Shown here: positions 8,415 through 17,644 of the stretch, one piece after another
Numbering within the stretch: position 1 is the stretch's first letter
How the letters are laid out: each line of letters begins with the position of its first letter
Virus record (IMG/VR): IMGVR_UViG_3300025137_000080
Location: 1-41,717 of that record
From: a virus
Direction: 5' to 3' (one strand)
Length of the DNA stretch: 41,717 bases
Position numbers and translations under genes: made by a program
The notes under the pieces: generated by a model
Told to the model about the DNA's origin: nothing
Databases searched by the model: none
The model's input: the letters and a program-made list of their open reading frames with translations, nothing else

Positions 8415-9403
8415 TGGCAAAGATTAGAAAACCTATACCAAAAACACAAAAAGAAATTAGTAGAGATTTACATTCTCCAACTGATGCACGATATGGTAAT
8501 CCTAATATTACAGCACAAATTAATGAAAATGAAACAGGAATACCTTTTAATAGATCAGAAAAATTATCTTGGAAAGGTGATACAACAAAACCTTTTTCAA
8601 TTGGTATTAAGGATATAGATGAAGCTGTATTTTTTTACTTTGAAAATGTTATTAAACCTTTTGTATACCAAAATGGAGAAAGAAGAGAAGTTCCGATAAT
8701 TTATGGATCTCCTGAAAGATGGAAATCATATCAAAGAGATGGATATTATAGAGATAAAAAAGGATCAATAATGTTACCTATTATTGTTATTAAAAGAAAT
8801 GTAATAACAAAAGATAGATCAGTATATAATAAACTTGATGCTAATGATCCTAATTTATATGCTAGTTTTCAAAGACCATATAATCCAAAAAATTTTTATA
8901 GCAATTTTGCAGCTATTAATAATAAAAAACCAGTAAAACAGATGTATGCTGTTGTTGTTCCTGATTTTGTAACTATAGAATATAGTTGTTTAATCCAAAC
9001 TTATTATATGGAACAACTAAATAAAATAATAGAAGCTTGTGAATATGCTTCTGATGCTTATTGGGGTAATCCAGAAAGATTTAAATTTAGAGCTTTTATT
9101 GATTCCTTTACTACTGCAACAGAATTAACAACTGGTAGAGATAGATTAGTAAAAGGTAATTTTAATATTAGACTTAGGGGGTATATTGTACCAGATACAA
9201 TACAAAAAGAAATGACATCATTAAACAAATATAACACTAAAGGCAAATTTATTGTTCAAATGGAAACAACAGCTAATGAAGAAATATTTGAAAGTAATGT
9301 AACAAAAACAAGAGATGGCAGAACTAGGCGCCAAAGGGAAGATAAAGGAAATTTATCTAATATTTCCGACGTGACGCGTGGTAGTGAATTAAAACAAAGT
9401 TAA
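8414..9403 (+). CDS. Tail completion / sheath-terminator protein (gp15-like)
   Basis: A 329-aa protein. The central layout parallels T4 gp15: a basic-hydrophobic strand with VPIIYGSPERWKSYQ (T4 has VPITYASKEHF), a long beta segment MYAVVVPDFVTIEYSCLIQT, a helix EQLNKIIEACEYAS, then FKFRAFIDSFTTATEL and a closing LRGYIVPDTI. In T4, gp15 caps the tail tube and sheath and binds the neck. The N-terminal ~100 residues and the basic, disordered C-terminus (KTRDGRTRRQREDKG) are extra. It is coupled to the gp14-like gene upstream and lies 3 bp before the giant fibre gene. Confidence 0.75.
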   Translation: MAKIRKPIPKTQKEISRDLHSPTDARYGNPNITAQINENETGIPFNRSEKLSWKGDTTKPFSIGIKDIDEAVFFYFENVIKPFVYQNGERREVPIIYGSPERWKSYQRDGYYRDKKGSIMLPIIVIKRNVITKDRSVYNKLDANDPNLYASFQRPYNPKNFYSNFAAINNKKPVKQMYAVVVPDFVTIEYSCLIQTYYMEQLNKIIEACEYASDAYWGNPERFKFRAFIDSFTTATELTTGRDRLVKGNFNIRLRGYIVPDTIQKEMTSLNKYNTKGKFIVQMETTANEEIFESNVTKTRDGRTRRQREDKGNLSNISDVTRGSELKQS

Positions 9404-9406
9404 TAT

Positions 9407-12400
9407 ATGGCTAGTCAGAATAACGTAAGATTTGTAGATGCTTTAAAAGTTGGCGCTTATAATGTATTAGATGAAAGTGCTGGTTCAGATGGAAGCTCAG
9501 GGTCCTCTGGAACAAGTGGTTCTTCAGGATCTTCAGGTACTTCTGGAACATCTGGCGATTCAGGTAGTTCAGGCTCAAGTGGATCATCAGGTACATCCGG
9601 AACTTCTGGTATAGATGGTGCAGGCGGATCATCAGGTTCTTCAGGAACTAGTGGTTCTTCAGGTTCAAGTGGTACTTCAGGTACTTCTGGTTCTGATGGT
9701 GGCGGTGGTTCAAGTGGCTCTTCAGGAACTAGTGGTTCTTCTGGAACTTCTGGTATAGAAGGTTCATCAGGTTCTTCTGGAACAAGTGGTATTGATGGTA
9801 CTTCTGGTAGTTCAGGTACAAGCGGGTCTTCAGGTTCATCAGGAACAAGTGGATCTTCAGGTTCAAGTGGTACTTCAGGTACTTCTGGTGATGATGGTGC
9901 AGATGGGTCTTCAGGTTCAAGTGGAACTTCGGGATCAAGTGGTTCAAGTGGAACTTCAGGTATAGATGGAACTTCAGGCTCTTCAGGAACAAGTGGTGTG
10001 GATGGTTCAAGTGGATCATCAGGAACAAGTGGTTCTAGTGGTACATCAGGTTCAAGTGGCTCTTCTGGTACAAGCGGTAGTTCTGGTTCAAGTGGCACAT
10101 CCGGTTCAAGTGGCAGTTCAGGCACTTCTGGTATAGATGGTACAAGTGGTTCTTCAGGTACTTCTGGTACTTCAGGACAAGACGGTTCATTTGGTGGTGC
10201 TTCGTTTGATTATACTTTTGAAACAGATACTGATACATCAGATCCTGGTTCAGGAAAAGTAAAATTAAATAATTCTACTCAGCCTTCTGCAACAGCGGTA
10301 TACATTAGTCAAACAGATGATGCTGGTAACAGTATAGAAGCATTCTTAGAAACAGTAAAAGCTTCAACAGGTGCCGTAAATGGTCACATAAGAATATCAG
10401 ATAAATTTAATACAAATGATTTTGTTTTATTTGCAATTACAGATTTAACAGATAATGGGGATTGGTGGACATTAGCAGTAAGTAATGAAGCTTCAGGTGG
10501 AAGTGCATTTACTGATGGAGAAGATGTAATTTGTTCTTTTGTTGTAACAGGTGATTCTGGTTCAAGTGGATCTTCAGGTACTTCAGGTATAGACGGAACT
10601 TCTGGTTCAAGTGGAACATCAGGTATAGATGGTACAAGTGGCTCTTCTGGTACTTCAGGTGTAGATGGTTCAAGCGGATCATCAGGAACATCAGGTGATA
10701 GTGGTTCAAGTGGTTCATCTGGAACAAGTGGTAGTTCCGGTTCAAGTGGAACTTCAGGTATAGATGGAACTTCAGGATCTTCAGGAACAAGTGGAATAGA
10801 CGGTACAAGTGGTTCATCAGGAACAAGTGGTATAGATGGAACTAGTGGTTCTTCAGGTACTTCAGGTACGAGTGGAGATTCAGGTTCTAGTGGTTCTTCT
10901 GGAACAAGTGGTAGCTCAGGTTCTTCAGGAACAAGTGGTATAGATGGAGCAGCAGGCTCAAGTGGTTCTTCAGGGACAAGTGGTATAGACGGTACAAGTG
11001 GCTCTTCTGGTACTTCTGGTATAGATGGTGCAGATGGTTCTTCTGGTTCAAGTGGTACTTCGGGTACCAGCGGAGATGATGGTTCAAGTGGAAGTTCTGG
11101 AACAAGTGGTTCTTCAGGTTCATCTGGAACTTCTGGTATAGATGGAGCAGCAGGCTCAAGTGGTAGCTCTGGAACTAGTGGAATAGATGGTACAAGTGGA
11201 TCATCGGGAACAAGTGGTACAGATGGAGCAGGAGGTTCAAGTGGCTCTTCAGGAACTAGTGGTTCTTCAGGAACTTCAGGTTCAAGTGGAAGTTCTGGAA
11301 CATCAGGTATAGATGGTTCAAGTGGATCATCAGGCACAAGTGGAAGTTCAGGAACAAGTGGCTCTTCAGGTTCTTCAGGAACTTCAGGAGTAGATGGAAA
11401 TGATGGTTCAAGTGGATCTTCAGGTACTTCTGGTGATTCAGGCTCAAGTGGTAGTTCAGGTACTAGTGGCTCTTCAGGTTCAAGTGGAACTTCTGGTACA
11501 AGTGGTATAGACGGAACTTCTGGTTCATCTGGTACAAGTGGTATAGATGGAACTTCTGGTTCAAGCGGTACTTCTGGTATAGATGGAGCAGCAGGGTCTA
11601 GTGGCTCTTCAGGAACTTCAGGTGATGATGGTGCAGATGGTTCTTCTGGTTCTTCTGGAACAAGTGGTTCTTCAGGAACAAGTGGTTCTTCAGGGTCTTC
11701 AGGTACATCAGGTTCAAGTGGAAGCTCAGGTACTAGTGGAGATGAGGGTGCATCAGGTTCAAGTGGAAGTTCTGGTACATCAGGTATAGATGGAACTTCA
11801 GGTTCATCAGGAACTTCAGGAATAGATGGTGCAGCTGGTTCAAGTGGCTCATCAGGAACAAGTGGAACTTCTGGTGTAGATGGTTCAAGTGGGAGTTCTG
11901 GTACTAGTGGTTCAAGTGGATCTTCAGGTACTTCTGGTGATTCAGGCTCAAGTGGTAGTTCAGGTACAAGTGGTATAGATGGTACAAGCGGATCTTCAGG
12001 TACAAGTGGTACAGATGGATCAAGTGGTTCATCTGGAACAAGCGGATCTAGTGGTACATCAGGACAAGATGGTTCATTTGGAGGTGCAACATTTGATTAT
12101 ACTTTTGATATAGATACAACAACTTCAGATCCAGGTAGTGGAGATGTTAAAGTAAATAATTCGGATCAAAATACAGCAACTGCTGTTTATATAAGTCAAG
12201 AAGATGATGCTGGTAATAGTATAGAAGCATTTTTAGAAACAGTAAAAGCTTCAACAGGTGCTGTAAATGGTCACATAAGAATATCAAATAAATTTGATAC
12301 AACTCAATTTATTCTTTGGGCAATTACAAATTTAACAGATAATGGAGCATGGTGGACATTAGCAGTTACACCTGAAGCAAGTTCAGCAACTTCACCTTTC

Positions 12401-15400
12401 ACAAATGGAGAAGATGTACTTTGTTCATTTGTTGTAACAGGTGATTCTGGTTCTTCTGGTTCATCAGGAACAAGTGGTACATCGGGTTCAAGTGGAACTT
12501 CAGGTTCTAGTGGTTCATCTGGAACAAGTGGTTCATCAGGTACAAGTGGTGATGATGGAGCAGACGGTTCAAGCGGTTCTTCAGGAACAAGCGGTTCCTC
12601 AGGTTCATCAGGAACAAGTGGTGATTCTGGTTCAAGTGGCTCTTCAGGTACAAGTGGTATAGATGGAGCAGCAGGGTCAAGTGGGTCTTCAGGAACAAGT
12701 GGTATAGATGGTACAAGTGGTTCATCAGGTACTTCAGGTATAGACGGAGCAGCAGGATCAAGTGGTTCTTCTGGAACTTCAGGTGATGATGGAGCCGATG
12801 GTTCAAGTGGAAGTTCTGGAACAAGTGGTGATTCTGGCTCAAGTGGTTCATCTGGAACAAGTGGCTCAAGTGGTTCTTCTGGAACTTCAGGTGATGATGG
12901 AACAGATGGTTCAAGCGGATCTTCAGGTACTTCAGGTATAGATGGTACAAGTGGTTCTTCAGGTACTTCAGGTATAGATGGTACTAGTGGTTCATCAGGT
13001 ACTTCAGGTATAGATGGTGCAGATGGTTCAAGCGGTAGTTCAGGAACTAGTGGTTCATCTGGTTCTAGTGGAACTTCAGGAATAGATGGTGCAGCAGGTT
13101 CTTCTGGTTCATCAGGAACAAGTGGAACTTCTGGTGTAGACGGTTCAAGCGGTTCTTCAGGAACAAGCGGTTCTTCAGGTTCATCAGGAACAAGTGGTAT
13201 TGATGGAGCAGCAGGCTCAAGTGGTTCATCTGGTACATCTGGTATAGATGGAACTTCAGGTTCATCAGGTACAAGTGGAATAGATGGTACAAGTGGTTCA
13301 TCAGGAACAAGTGGAACTTCGGGTGTAGATGGTTCAAGTGGTTCTTCTGGAACTTCAGGTTCTAGTGGTTCTTCAGGAACAAGTGGAACAAGTGGTGATT
13401 CAGGTTCAAGTGGATCATCAGGTACAAGTGGTACTTCAGGTGATGATGGTTCTTCAGGTTCATCTGGAACAAGTGGAGACTCAGGTTCAAGTGGTTCTTC
13501 AGGAACAAGTGGATCTTCAGGTTCGTCTGGTACTTCAGGTTCAAGTGGATCATCGGGTACTTCAGGAATAGATGGAACATCAGGATCTTCAGGAACAAGT
13601 GGTATAGATGGAACTTCTGGTTCAAGTGGTACATCAGGTTCAAGTGGAACTTCAGGTTCAAGTGGGTCATCAGGAACAAGTGGTACAAGTGGTTCATCAG
13701 GAACTTCAGGTGTAGATGGTGCAGATGGTTCGAGTGGAAGTTCAGGAACATCAGGATCAAGTGGTAGTTCAGGTACAAGTGGGTCTTCAGGACAAGATGG
13801 TTCATTTGGTGGTGCTTCGTTTGATTATACTTTTAAAACAGATACTAATACAAGTGAAAATCCAGGAACAGGTAATATTAGATTAAATAATTCTACTCAA
13901 CCTTCTGCAACAGTATTATCTATAAGTCAAGATGATGATGATGGAAATAGCATTGAATCTTTCCTTCAAACTGTAGAGGCTTCAAATTCAATACCAAAAG
14001 GTCATGTAAGATTATTTGATAAAGATGATGCAAGTGATTTTATTGTTTTTGCTATTAATAATCTTGTAGATCAAGGTGATTATTGGACCTTAACAGTTGC
14101 AAGTGAAGTACAAGGTGGTAATGCATTAACAGATGGTGAAGATATTGTAGCATCCTTTGTTGTAACAGGAGATAGTGGTTCATCAGGTTCTTCAGGAACA
14201 AGTGGCTCTTCAGGAACAAGTGGTTCTTCAGGTTCTTCAGGAACTTCAGGAATAGATGGAGCAGCAGGCTCAAGCGGTAGTTCAGGTACAAGTGGTACTT
14301 CGGGAACATCAGGTGATAGTGGCTCAAGTGGTTCATCAGGAACAAGTGGTTCTTCTGGTTCTTCAGGAACTTCAGGTACAAGTGGAATAGATGGTACAAG
14401 TGGCTCTTCAGGTACAAGTGGTACTTCAGGTGATGATGGAGCAGACGGTTCAAGTGGCTCTTCAGGAACAAGTGGTTCATCAGGAACAAGTGGTAGTTCA
14501 GGTTCATCAGGAACTTCAGGCTCAAGTGGATCATCTGGTACAAGTGGTATAGATGGTACAAGTGGTTCATCTGGTACCTCAGGAACATCAGGTGATAGTG
14601 GCTCAAGTGGTTCTTCAGGAACAAGTGGCTCTTCAGGATCATCAGGAACAAGTGGGATAGATGGTACAAGCGGAAGCTCAGGTACAAGTGGTACTTCAGG
14701 TGATGATGGAGCAGATGGTTCAAGCGGTTCTTCAGGAACAAGTGGTAGTTCAGGTTCTTCAGGAACAAGCGGTTCTTCAGGAACAAGTGGTAGTTCAGGT
14801 TCATCAGGAACTTCTGGTGTAGATGGTTCAAGCGGATCATCAGGTACAAGTGGTGATGATGGAGCAGACGGTTCAAGCGGTTCTTCAGGAACAAGCGGTT
14901 CTTCAGGTTCATCTGGAACTTCAGGAATAGATGGTGCAGCTGGTTCAAGCGGAAGTTCAGGAACAAGTGGAACTTCTGGTGTAGATGGTTCAAGCGGATC
15001 ATCAGGTACAAGCGGATCTTCAGGTTCATCTGGTACAAGCGGATCTTCAGGTTCATCTGGTACTTCTGGTTCAAGTGGAAGTTCAGGAACAAGTGGTATA
15101 GATGGAGCAGCAGGTTCAAGTGGTTCTTCTGGAACTTCAGGAACATCCGGTGATAGTGGTTCAAGCGGATCATCAGGTACAAGCGGATCCTCAGGTTCAT
15201 CAGGTACAAGCGGAACTTCTGGTGTAGATGGTTCAAGTGGTTCTTCAGGTACAAGCGGTTCAAGTGGTTCTTCTGGAACTTCAGGAACAAGTGGTGATTC
15301 TGGTTCAAGTGGTTCTTCAGGAACAAGTGGCTCATCAGGTTCATCAGGTACAAGTGGTGATGATGGAGCAGACGGTTCAAGTGGCTCTTCAGGAACTTCA

Positions 15401-17641
15401 GGCTCATCAGGAACAAGTGGCTCATCAGGTTCATCAGGTACAAGTGGTTCATCTGGTACAAGCGGATCTTCAGGTTCATCTGGTACATCAGGACAAGATG
15501 GTTCATTTGGGGGTGCAACATTTGATTATACTTTTGATACAAATACAGCTACATCCGATCCAGGATCTGGTGATGTAAAACTAAATAAATCATCAGCACA
15601 AGGTCAAAATACAGCAACTGCTGTTTATATTAGTCAAACTGATGATAATGGTAATAGTTTAGAATCATTTTTAGAAACAATAGATAGTTCGACCTCAGCT
15701 ATAAAAGGTCACATAAGAATATCAAATAAGTTTGATACAACTCAATTTATTTTATTTGCTATTGATGAATTAGCTGATAATGGGGCATGGTGGACATTAA
15801 CTGTTATACCTGAAGCTTCTTCAGCTGCATCTCCATTCACAAACGGAGAAGATGTACTTTGTTCATTTGTTGTAACAGGTGATTCTGGTACAAGTGGTAG
15901 TTCAGGTACTAGTGGCTCTTCAGGTTCATCAGGAACAAGTGGTTCTTCAGGTTCAAGTGGTACTTCAGGTACTTCAGGTGAACAAGGAGCAGGAGGTTCA
16001 AGTGGCTCTTCAGGAACAAGTGGTTCATCAGGAACTAGTGGTTCAAGTGGTTCATCAGGAACTTCTGGATCAAGCGGATCATCAGGTACAAGTGGTATAG
16101 ATGGTGCAGCAGGTTCTTCTGGTTCAAGTGGTACATCTGGTACAAGTGGTAGTTCAGGAACAAGTGGTTCTTCAGGAACAAGTGGATCTTCAGGTTCATC
16201 TGGTACTTCAGGTTCAAGTGGTAGCTCAGGAACTTCAGGTATAGATGGAGCAGGAGGTTCAAGTGGTTCTTCTGGAACTTCAGGAACATCTGGTAATAGT
16301 GGTTCAAGTGGATCTTCGGGAACAAGTGGCTCATCAGGTTCTTCTGGAACAAGTGGTAGCTCAGGTTCATCAGGTACAAGTGGTGATGATGGAGCAGATG
16401 GTTCAAGTGGTAGTTCAGGAACAAGTGGTTCTTCAGGAACAAGTGGTTCTTCAGGTTCTTCAGGAACTTCAGGCTCAAGTGGATCTTCAGGTACTTCTGG
16501 TGATTCAGGCTCAAGTGGTAGTTCAGGTATAAGTGGTTCAGATGGTTCAAGTGGTAGTTCAGGTATAAGTGGTTCAGATGGTTCAAGTGGATCATCAGGA
16601 ACTTCGGGTTCATCAGGAACTTCAGGTTCATCAGGAACAAGTGGTAGTTCAGGTATAAGTGGTACAGATGGTTCAAGTGGTTCTTCTGGTAATAGTGGCT
16701 CATCAGGTTCTTCTGGAACAAGTGGTAGCTCAGGCGTAAGTGGTTCAGATGGTTCAAGTGGTTCATCAGGTATAAGTGGTTCAGATGGTTCAAGTGGTAG
16801 TTCAGGTATAAGTGGTTCAGATGGTTCAAGTGGTTCATCAGGTGTAAGTGGTGGAGATGGTTCACCAGGTTCAAGTGGTTCATCAGGTGTGTCAGGTGCA
16901 AATGGTTCAAGTGGCTCATCAGGTGTAAGTGGTGGAGATGGTGCACCGGGTTCAAGTGGTAGTTCAGGTATAAGTGGTAATAATGGTTCAAGTGGTTCAT
17001 CAGGTGTAAGTGGTGGAGATGGTTCACCAGGTTCAAGTGGTAGTTCAGGTACTAGTGGTTCTTCTGGAACAAGTGGTTCTTCAGGTACTTCAGGTACAGC
17101 AACAATAACAGGTAGTACATCTAATGGAGTTGTAGTATATGGAGGTAGTGGAGCAAGTTTAACCGTGTCGCAGTTTATTACAGTAAATGCCCAAGGACTT
17201 AGTGGGAATTTGCTGACACTTAATAATCATTCGGCAATTGAATTAGATGGTTCTTTAACCTCATTAGGATCACTGTCTGGTATTATTACTAAAATAGGAT
17301 CAGCAAGTGTAACAACCACAAAAGTTGTTTATTGGACCTCTGGCGGAGATTGGGCTAAAACAGGAGCTAACACAGAATCAACATCTAAAGGATTATTAGG
17401 ATATAATGCCAGCAATTCTTCAGCTACATCCAGTGGTATTGTATTAATAGGATTTGTTAAACAATCATCACATGGGTTTACTGTTGGAGCACCACTTTAT
17501 TTAAGTGCTAGTGCTGGAACAGGAAACATGTCAAATACAGCTCCAAGTAGTACAGGTAATGTAGTAAGAGTTGTGGGGTATGCAGTTGATTCAAACACAA
17601 TTTGGTTTAACCCAGATCCAACTTATATAGTAATAGCTTAA
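9407..17641 (+). CDS. Giant collagen-like (Gly-X-Y) fibre protein, 2744 aa
   Basis: The N-terminal ~25 residues (NNVRFVDALKVGAYNVLDES) probably anchor the protein to the virion. Almost all the rest is Gly at every third position with Ser, Thr, Asp, Ile or Ala between (GSSGSSGTSG, GIDGTSG, GDDGADG), almost without proline. Four copies of a ~125-aa globular domain, each opening GQDGSFGG, interrupt it near residues 257-381, 886-1011, 1462-1587 and 2029-2157. The final Gly-X-Y segment switches to GISGSDG/GVSGGDGSPG repeats. Residues ~2563-2744 form a globular C-terminus (VGAPLYLSASAGTG, then VVGYAVDSNTIWFNPD) typical of a fibre trimerisation or receptor-binding end. Gly-X-Y tracts of this kind trimerise as collagen-like triple helices. 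It starts 3 bp after the gp15-like gene, and a sugar-enzyme operon follows. Homopolymeric Ser/Thr makes it an obvious O-glycosylation substrate. Confidence 0.9.
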   Translation: MASQNNVRFVDALKVGAYNVLDESAGSDGSSGSSGTSGSSGSSGTSGTSGDSGSSGSSGSSGTSGTSGIDGAGGSSGSSGTSGSSGSSGTSGTSGSDGGGGSSGSSGTSGSSGTSGIEGSSGSSGTSGIDGTSGSSGTSGSSGSSGTSGSSGSSGTSGTSGDDGADGSSGSSGTSGSSGSSGTSGIDGTSGSSGTSGVDGSSGSSGTSGSSGTSGSSGSSGTSGSSGSSGTSGSSGSSGTSGIDGTSGSSGTSGTSGQDGSFGGASFDYTFETDTDTSDPGSGKVKLNNSTQPSATAVYISQTDDAGNSIEAFLETVKASTGAVNGHIRISDKFNTNDFVLFAITDLTDNGDWWTLAVSNEASGGSAFTDGEDVICSFVVTGDSGSSGSSGTSGIDGTSGSSGTSGIDGTSGSSGTSGVDGSSGSSGTSGDSGSSGSSGTSGSSGSSGTSGIDGTSGSSGTSGIDGTSGSSGTSGIDGTSGSSGTSGTSGDSGSSGSSGTSGSSGSSGTSGIDGAAGSSGSSGTSGIDGTSGSSGTSGIDGADGSSGSSGTSGTSGDDGSSGSSGTSGSSGSSGTSGIDGAAGSSGSSGTSGIDGTSGSSGTSGTDGAGGSSGSSGTSGSSGTSGSSGSSGTSGIDGSSGSSGTSGSSGTSGSSGSSGTSGVDGNDGSSGSSGTSGDSGSSGSSGTSGSSGSSGTSGTSGIDGTSGSSGTSGIDGTSGSSGTSGIDGAAGSSGSSGTSGDDGADGSSGSSGTSGSSGTSGSSGSSGTSGSSGSSGTSGDEGASGSSGSSGTSGIDGTSGSSGTSGIDGAAGSSGSSGTSGTSGVDGSSGSSGTSGSSGSSGTSGDSGSSGSSGTSGIDGTSGSSGTSGTDGSSGSSGTSGSSGTSGQDGSFGGATFDYTFDIDTTTSDPGSGDVKVNNSDQNTATAVYISQEDDAGNSIEAFLETVKASTGAVNGHIRISNKFDTTQFILWAITNLTDNGAWWTLAVTPEASSATSPFTNGEDVLCSFVVTGDSGSSGSSGTSGTSGSSGTSGSSGSSGTSGSSGTSGDDGADGSSGSSGTSGSSGSSGTSGDSGSSGSSGTSGIDGAAGSSGSSGTSGIDGTSGSSGTSGIDGAAGSSGSSGTSGDDGADGSSGSSGTSGDSGSSGSSGTSGSSGSSGTSGDDGTDGSSGSSGTSGIDGTSGSSGTSGIDGTSGSSGTSGIDGADGSSGSSGTSGSSGSSGTSGIDGAAGSSGSSGTSGTSGVDGSSGSSGTSGSSGSSGTSGIDGAAGSSGSSGTSGIDGTSGSSGTSGIDGTSGSSGTSGTSGVDGSSGSSGTSGSSGSSGTSGTSGDSGSSGSSGTSGTSGDDGSSGSSGTSGDSGSSGSSGTSGSSGSSGTSGSSGSSGTSGIDGTSGSSGTSGIDGTSGSSGTSGSSGTSGSSGSSGTSGTSGSSGTSGVDGADGSSGSSGTSGSSGSSGTSGSSGQDGSFGGASFDYTFKTDTNTSENPGTGNIRLNNSTQPSATVLSISQDDDDGNSIESFLQTVEASNSIPKGHVRLFDKDDASDFIVFAINNLVDQGDYWTLTVASEVQGGNALTDGEDIVASFVVTGDSGSSGSSGTSGSSGTSGSSGSSGTSGIDGAAGSSGSSGTSGTSGTSGDSGSSGSSGTSGSSGSSGTSGTSGIDGTSGSSGTSGTSGDDGADGSSGSSGTSGSSGTSGSSGSSGTSGSSGSSGTSGIDGTSGSSGTSGTSGDSGSSGSSGTSGSSGSSGTSGIDGTSGSSGTSGTSGDDGADGSSGSSGTSGSSGSSGTSGSSGTSGSSGSSGTSGVDGSSGSSGTSGDDGADGSSGSSGTSGSSGSSGTSGIDGAAGSSGSSGTSGTSGVDGSSGSSGTSGSSGSSGTSGSSGSSGTSGSSGSSGTSGIDGAAGSSGSSGTSGTSGDSGSSGSSGTSGSSGSSGTSGTSGVDGSSGSSGTSGSSGSSGTSGTSGDSGSSGSSGTSGSSGSSGTSGDDGADGSSGSSGTSGSSGTSGSSGSSGTSGSSGTSGSSGSSGTSGQDGSFGGATFDYTFDTNTATSDPGSGDVKLNKSSAQGQNTATAVYISQTDDNGNSLESFLETIDSSTSAIKGHIRISNKFDTTQFILFAIDELADNGAWWTLTVIPEASSAASPFTNGEDVLCSFVVTGDSGTSGSSGTSGSSGSSGTSGSSGSSGTSGTSGEQGAGGSSGSSGTSGSSGTSGSSGSSGTSGSSGSSGTSGIDGAAGSSGSSGTSGTSGSSGTSGSSGTSGSSGSSGTSGSSGSSGTSGIDGAGGSSGSSGTSGTSGNSGSSGSSGTSGSSGSSGTSGSSGSSGTSGDDGADGSSGSSGTSGSSGTSGSSGSSGTSGSSGSSGTSGDSGSSGSSGISGSDGSSGSSGISGSDGSSGSSGTSGSSGTSGSSGTSGSSGISGTDGSSGSSGNSGSSGSSGTSGSSGVSGSDGSSGSSGISGSDGSSGSSGISGSDGSSGSSGVSGGDGSPGSSGSSGVSGANGSSGSSGVSGGDGAPGSSGSSGISGNNGSSGSSGVSGGDGSPGSSGSSGTSGSSGTSGSSGTSGTATITGSTSNGVVVYGGSGASLTVSQFITVNAQGLSGNLLTLNNHSAIELDGSLTSLGSLSGIITKIGSASVTTTKVVYWTSGGDWAKTGANTESTSKGLLGYNASNSSATSSGIVLIGFVKQSSHGFTVGAPLYLSASAGTGNMSNTAPSSTGNVVRVVGYAVDSNTIWFNPDPTYIVIA
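10175..10550 (+). repeat. Fibre globular domain, copy 1
   Basis: A domain of ~125 aa between collagen-like blocks. It runs from GQDGSFGG through FDYTFETDTDTSDPGSG, AVYISQTDDAGNS, a GHIRISDKF block and a DNGDWWTLAV block, and ends with FVVTGDSG. Probably a small beta-sandwich. Confidence 0.85.
12062..12440 (+). repeat. Fibre globular domain, copy 2
   Basis: The same domain as at 10175, with the same GQDGSFGG opening, a GHIRISNKFDTTQFILWAI block, NGAWWTLAV, and the FVVTGDSG end. It is close to copies 1 and 4. Confidence 0.85.
13790..14168 (+). repeat. Fibre globular domain, copy 3 (most divergent)
   Basis: The same framework, but several conserved blocks differ: GHVRLFDKDDASDFIVFAI replaces GHIRIS, YWTLTV replaces WWTLAV, and NPGTGNIRLNN replaces DPGSG. 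Confidence 0.83.
15491..15878 (+). repeat. Fibre globular domain, copy 4
   Basis: The same framework with a small insertion (LNKSSAQGQNTATAVYISQ). The WWTL and FVVTGDSG blocks are conserved, and it is closest to copy 2 in its C-terminal half. Confidence 0.85.
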
Positions 17642-17644
17642 ATT

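Larger units (their letters stand above)
9480..17096 (+). repeat. Collagen-like coding repeat tracts (five blocks)
   Basis: Degenerate 9- and 27-bp repeats encode Gly-Ser-Ser/Gly-Thr-Ser triplets in five blocks: about 9480-10174, 10551-12061, 12441-13789, 14169-15490 and 15879-17096. Serine is written with both TCN and AGY codons, and glycine with several codons, so most repeat units differ at the DNA level although the protein is nearly identical. Some longer near-exact copies remain, for example around 12541-12600 and 14850-14905. The composition also opens long frames on the other strand, which are by-products. Confidence 0.9.

Noticed and set aside
9457-17036. Long minus-strand frames of 222-495 codons (Pro/Glu/Val-rich or His/Leu-rich) across the fibre gene
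   Set aside because: They are reverse complements of the Gly-Ser-Thr repeat. Repeat composition removes stop codons in several frames; they have no leaders or promoters and mirror the repeat exactly.
9480-17096. Possible CRISPR array or satellite repeat
   Set aside because: Repeats are in frame, variable, lack unique equal-length spacers, and encode regular Gly-X-Y triplets.
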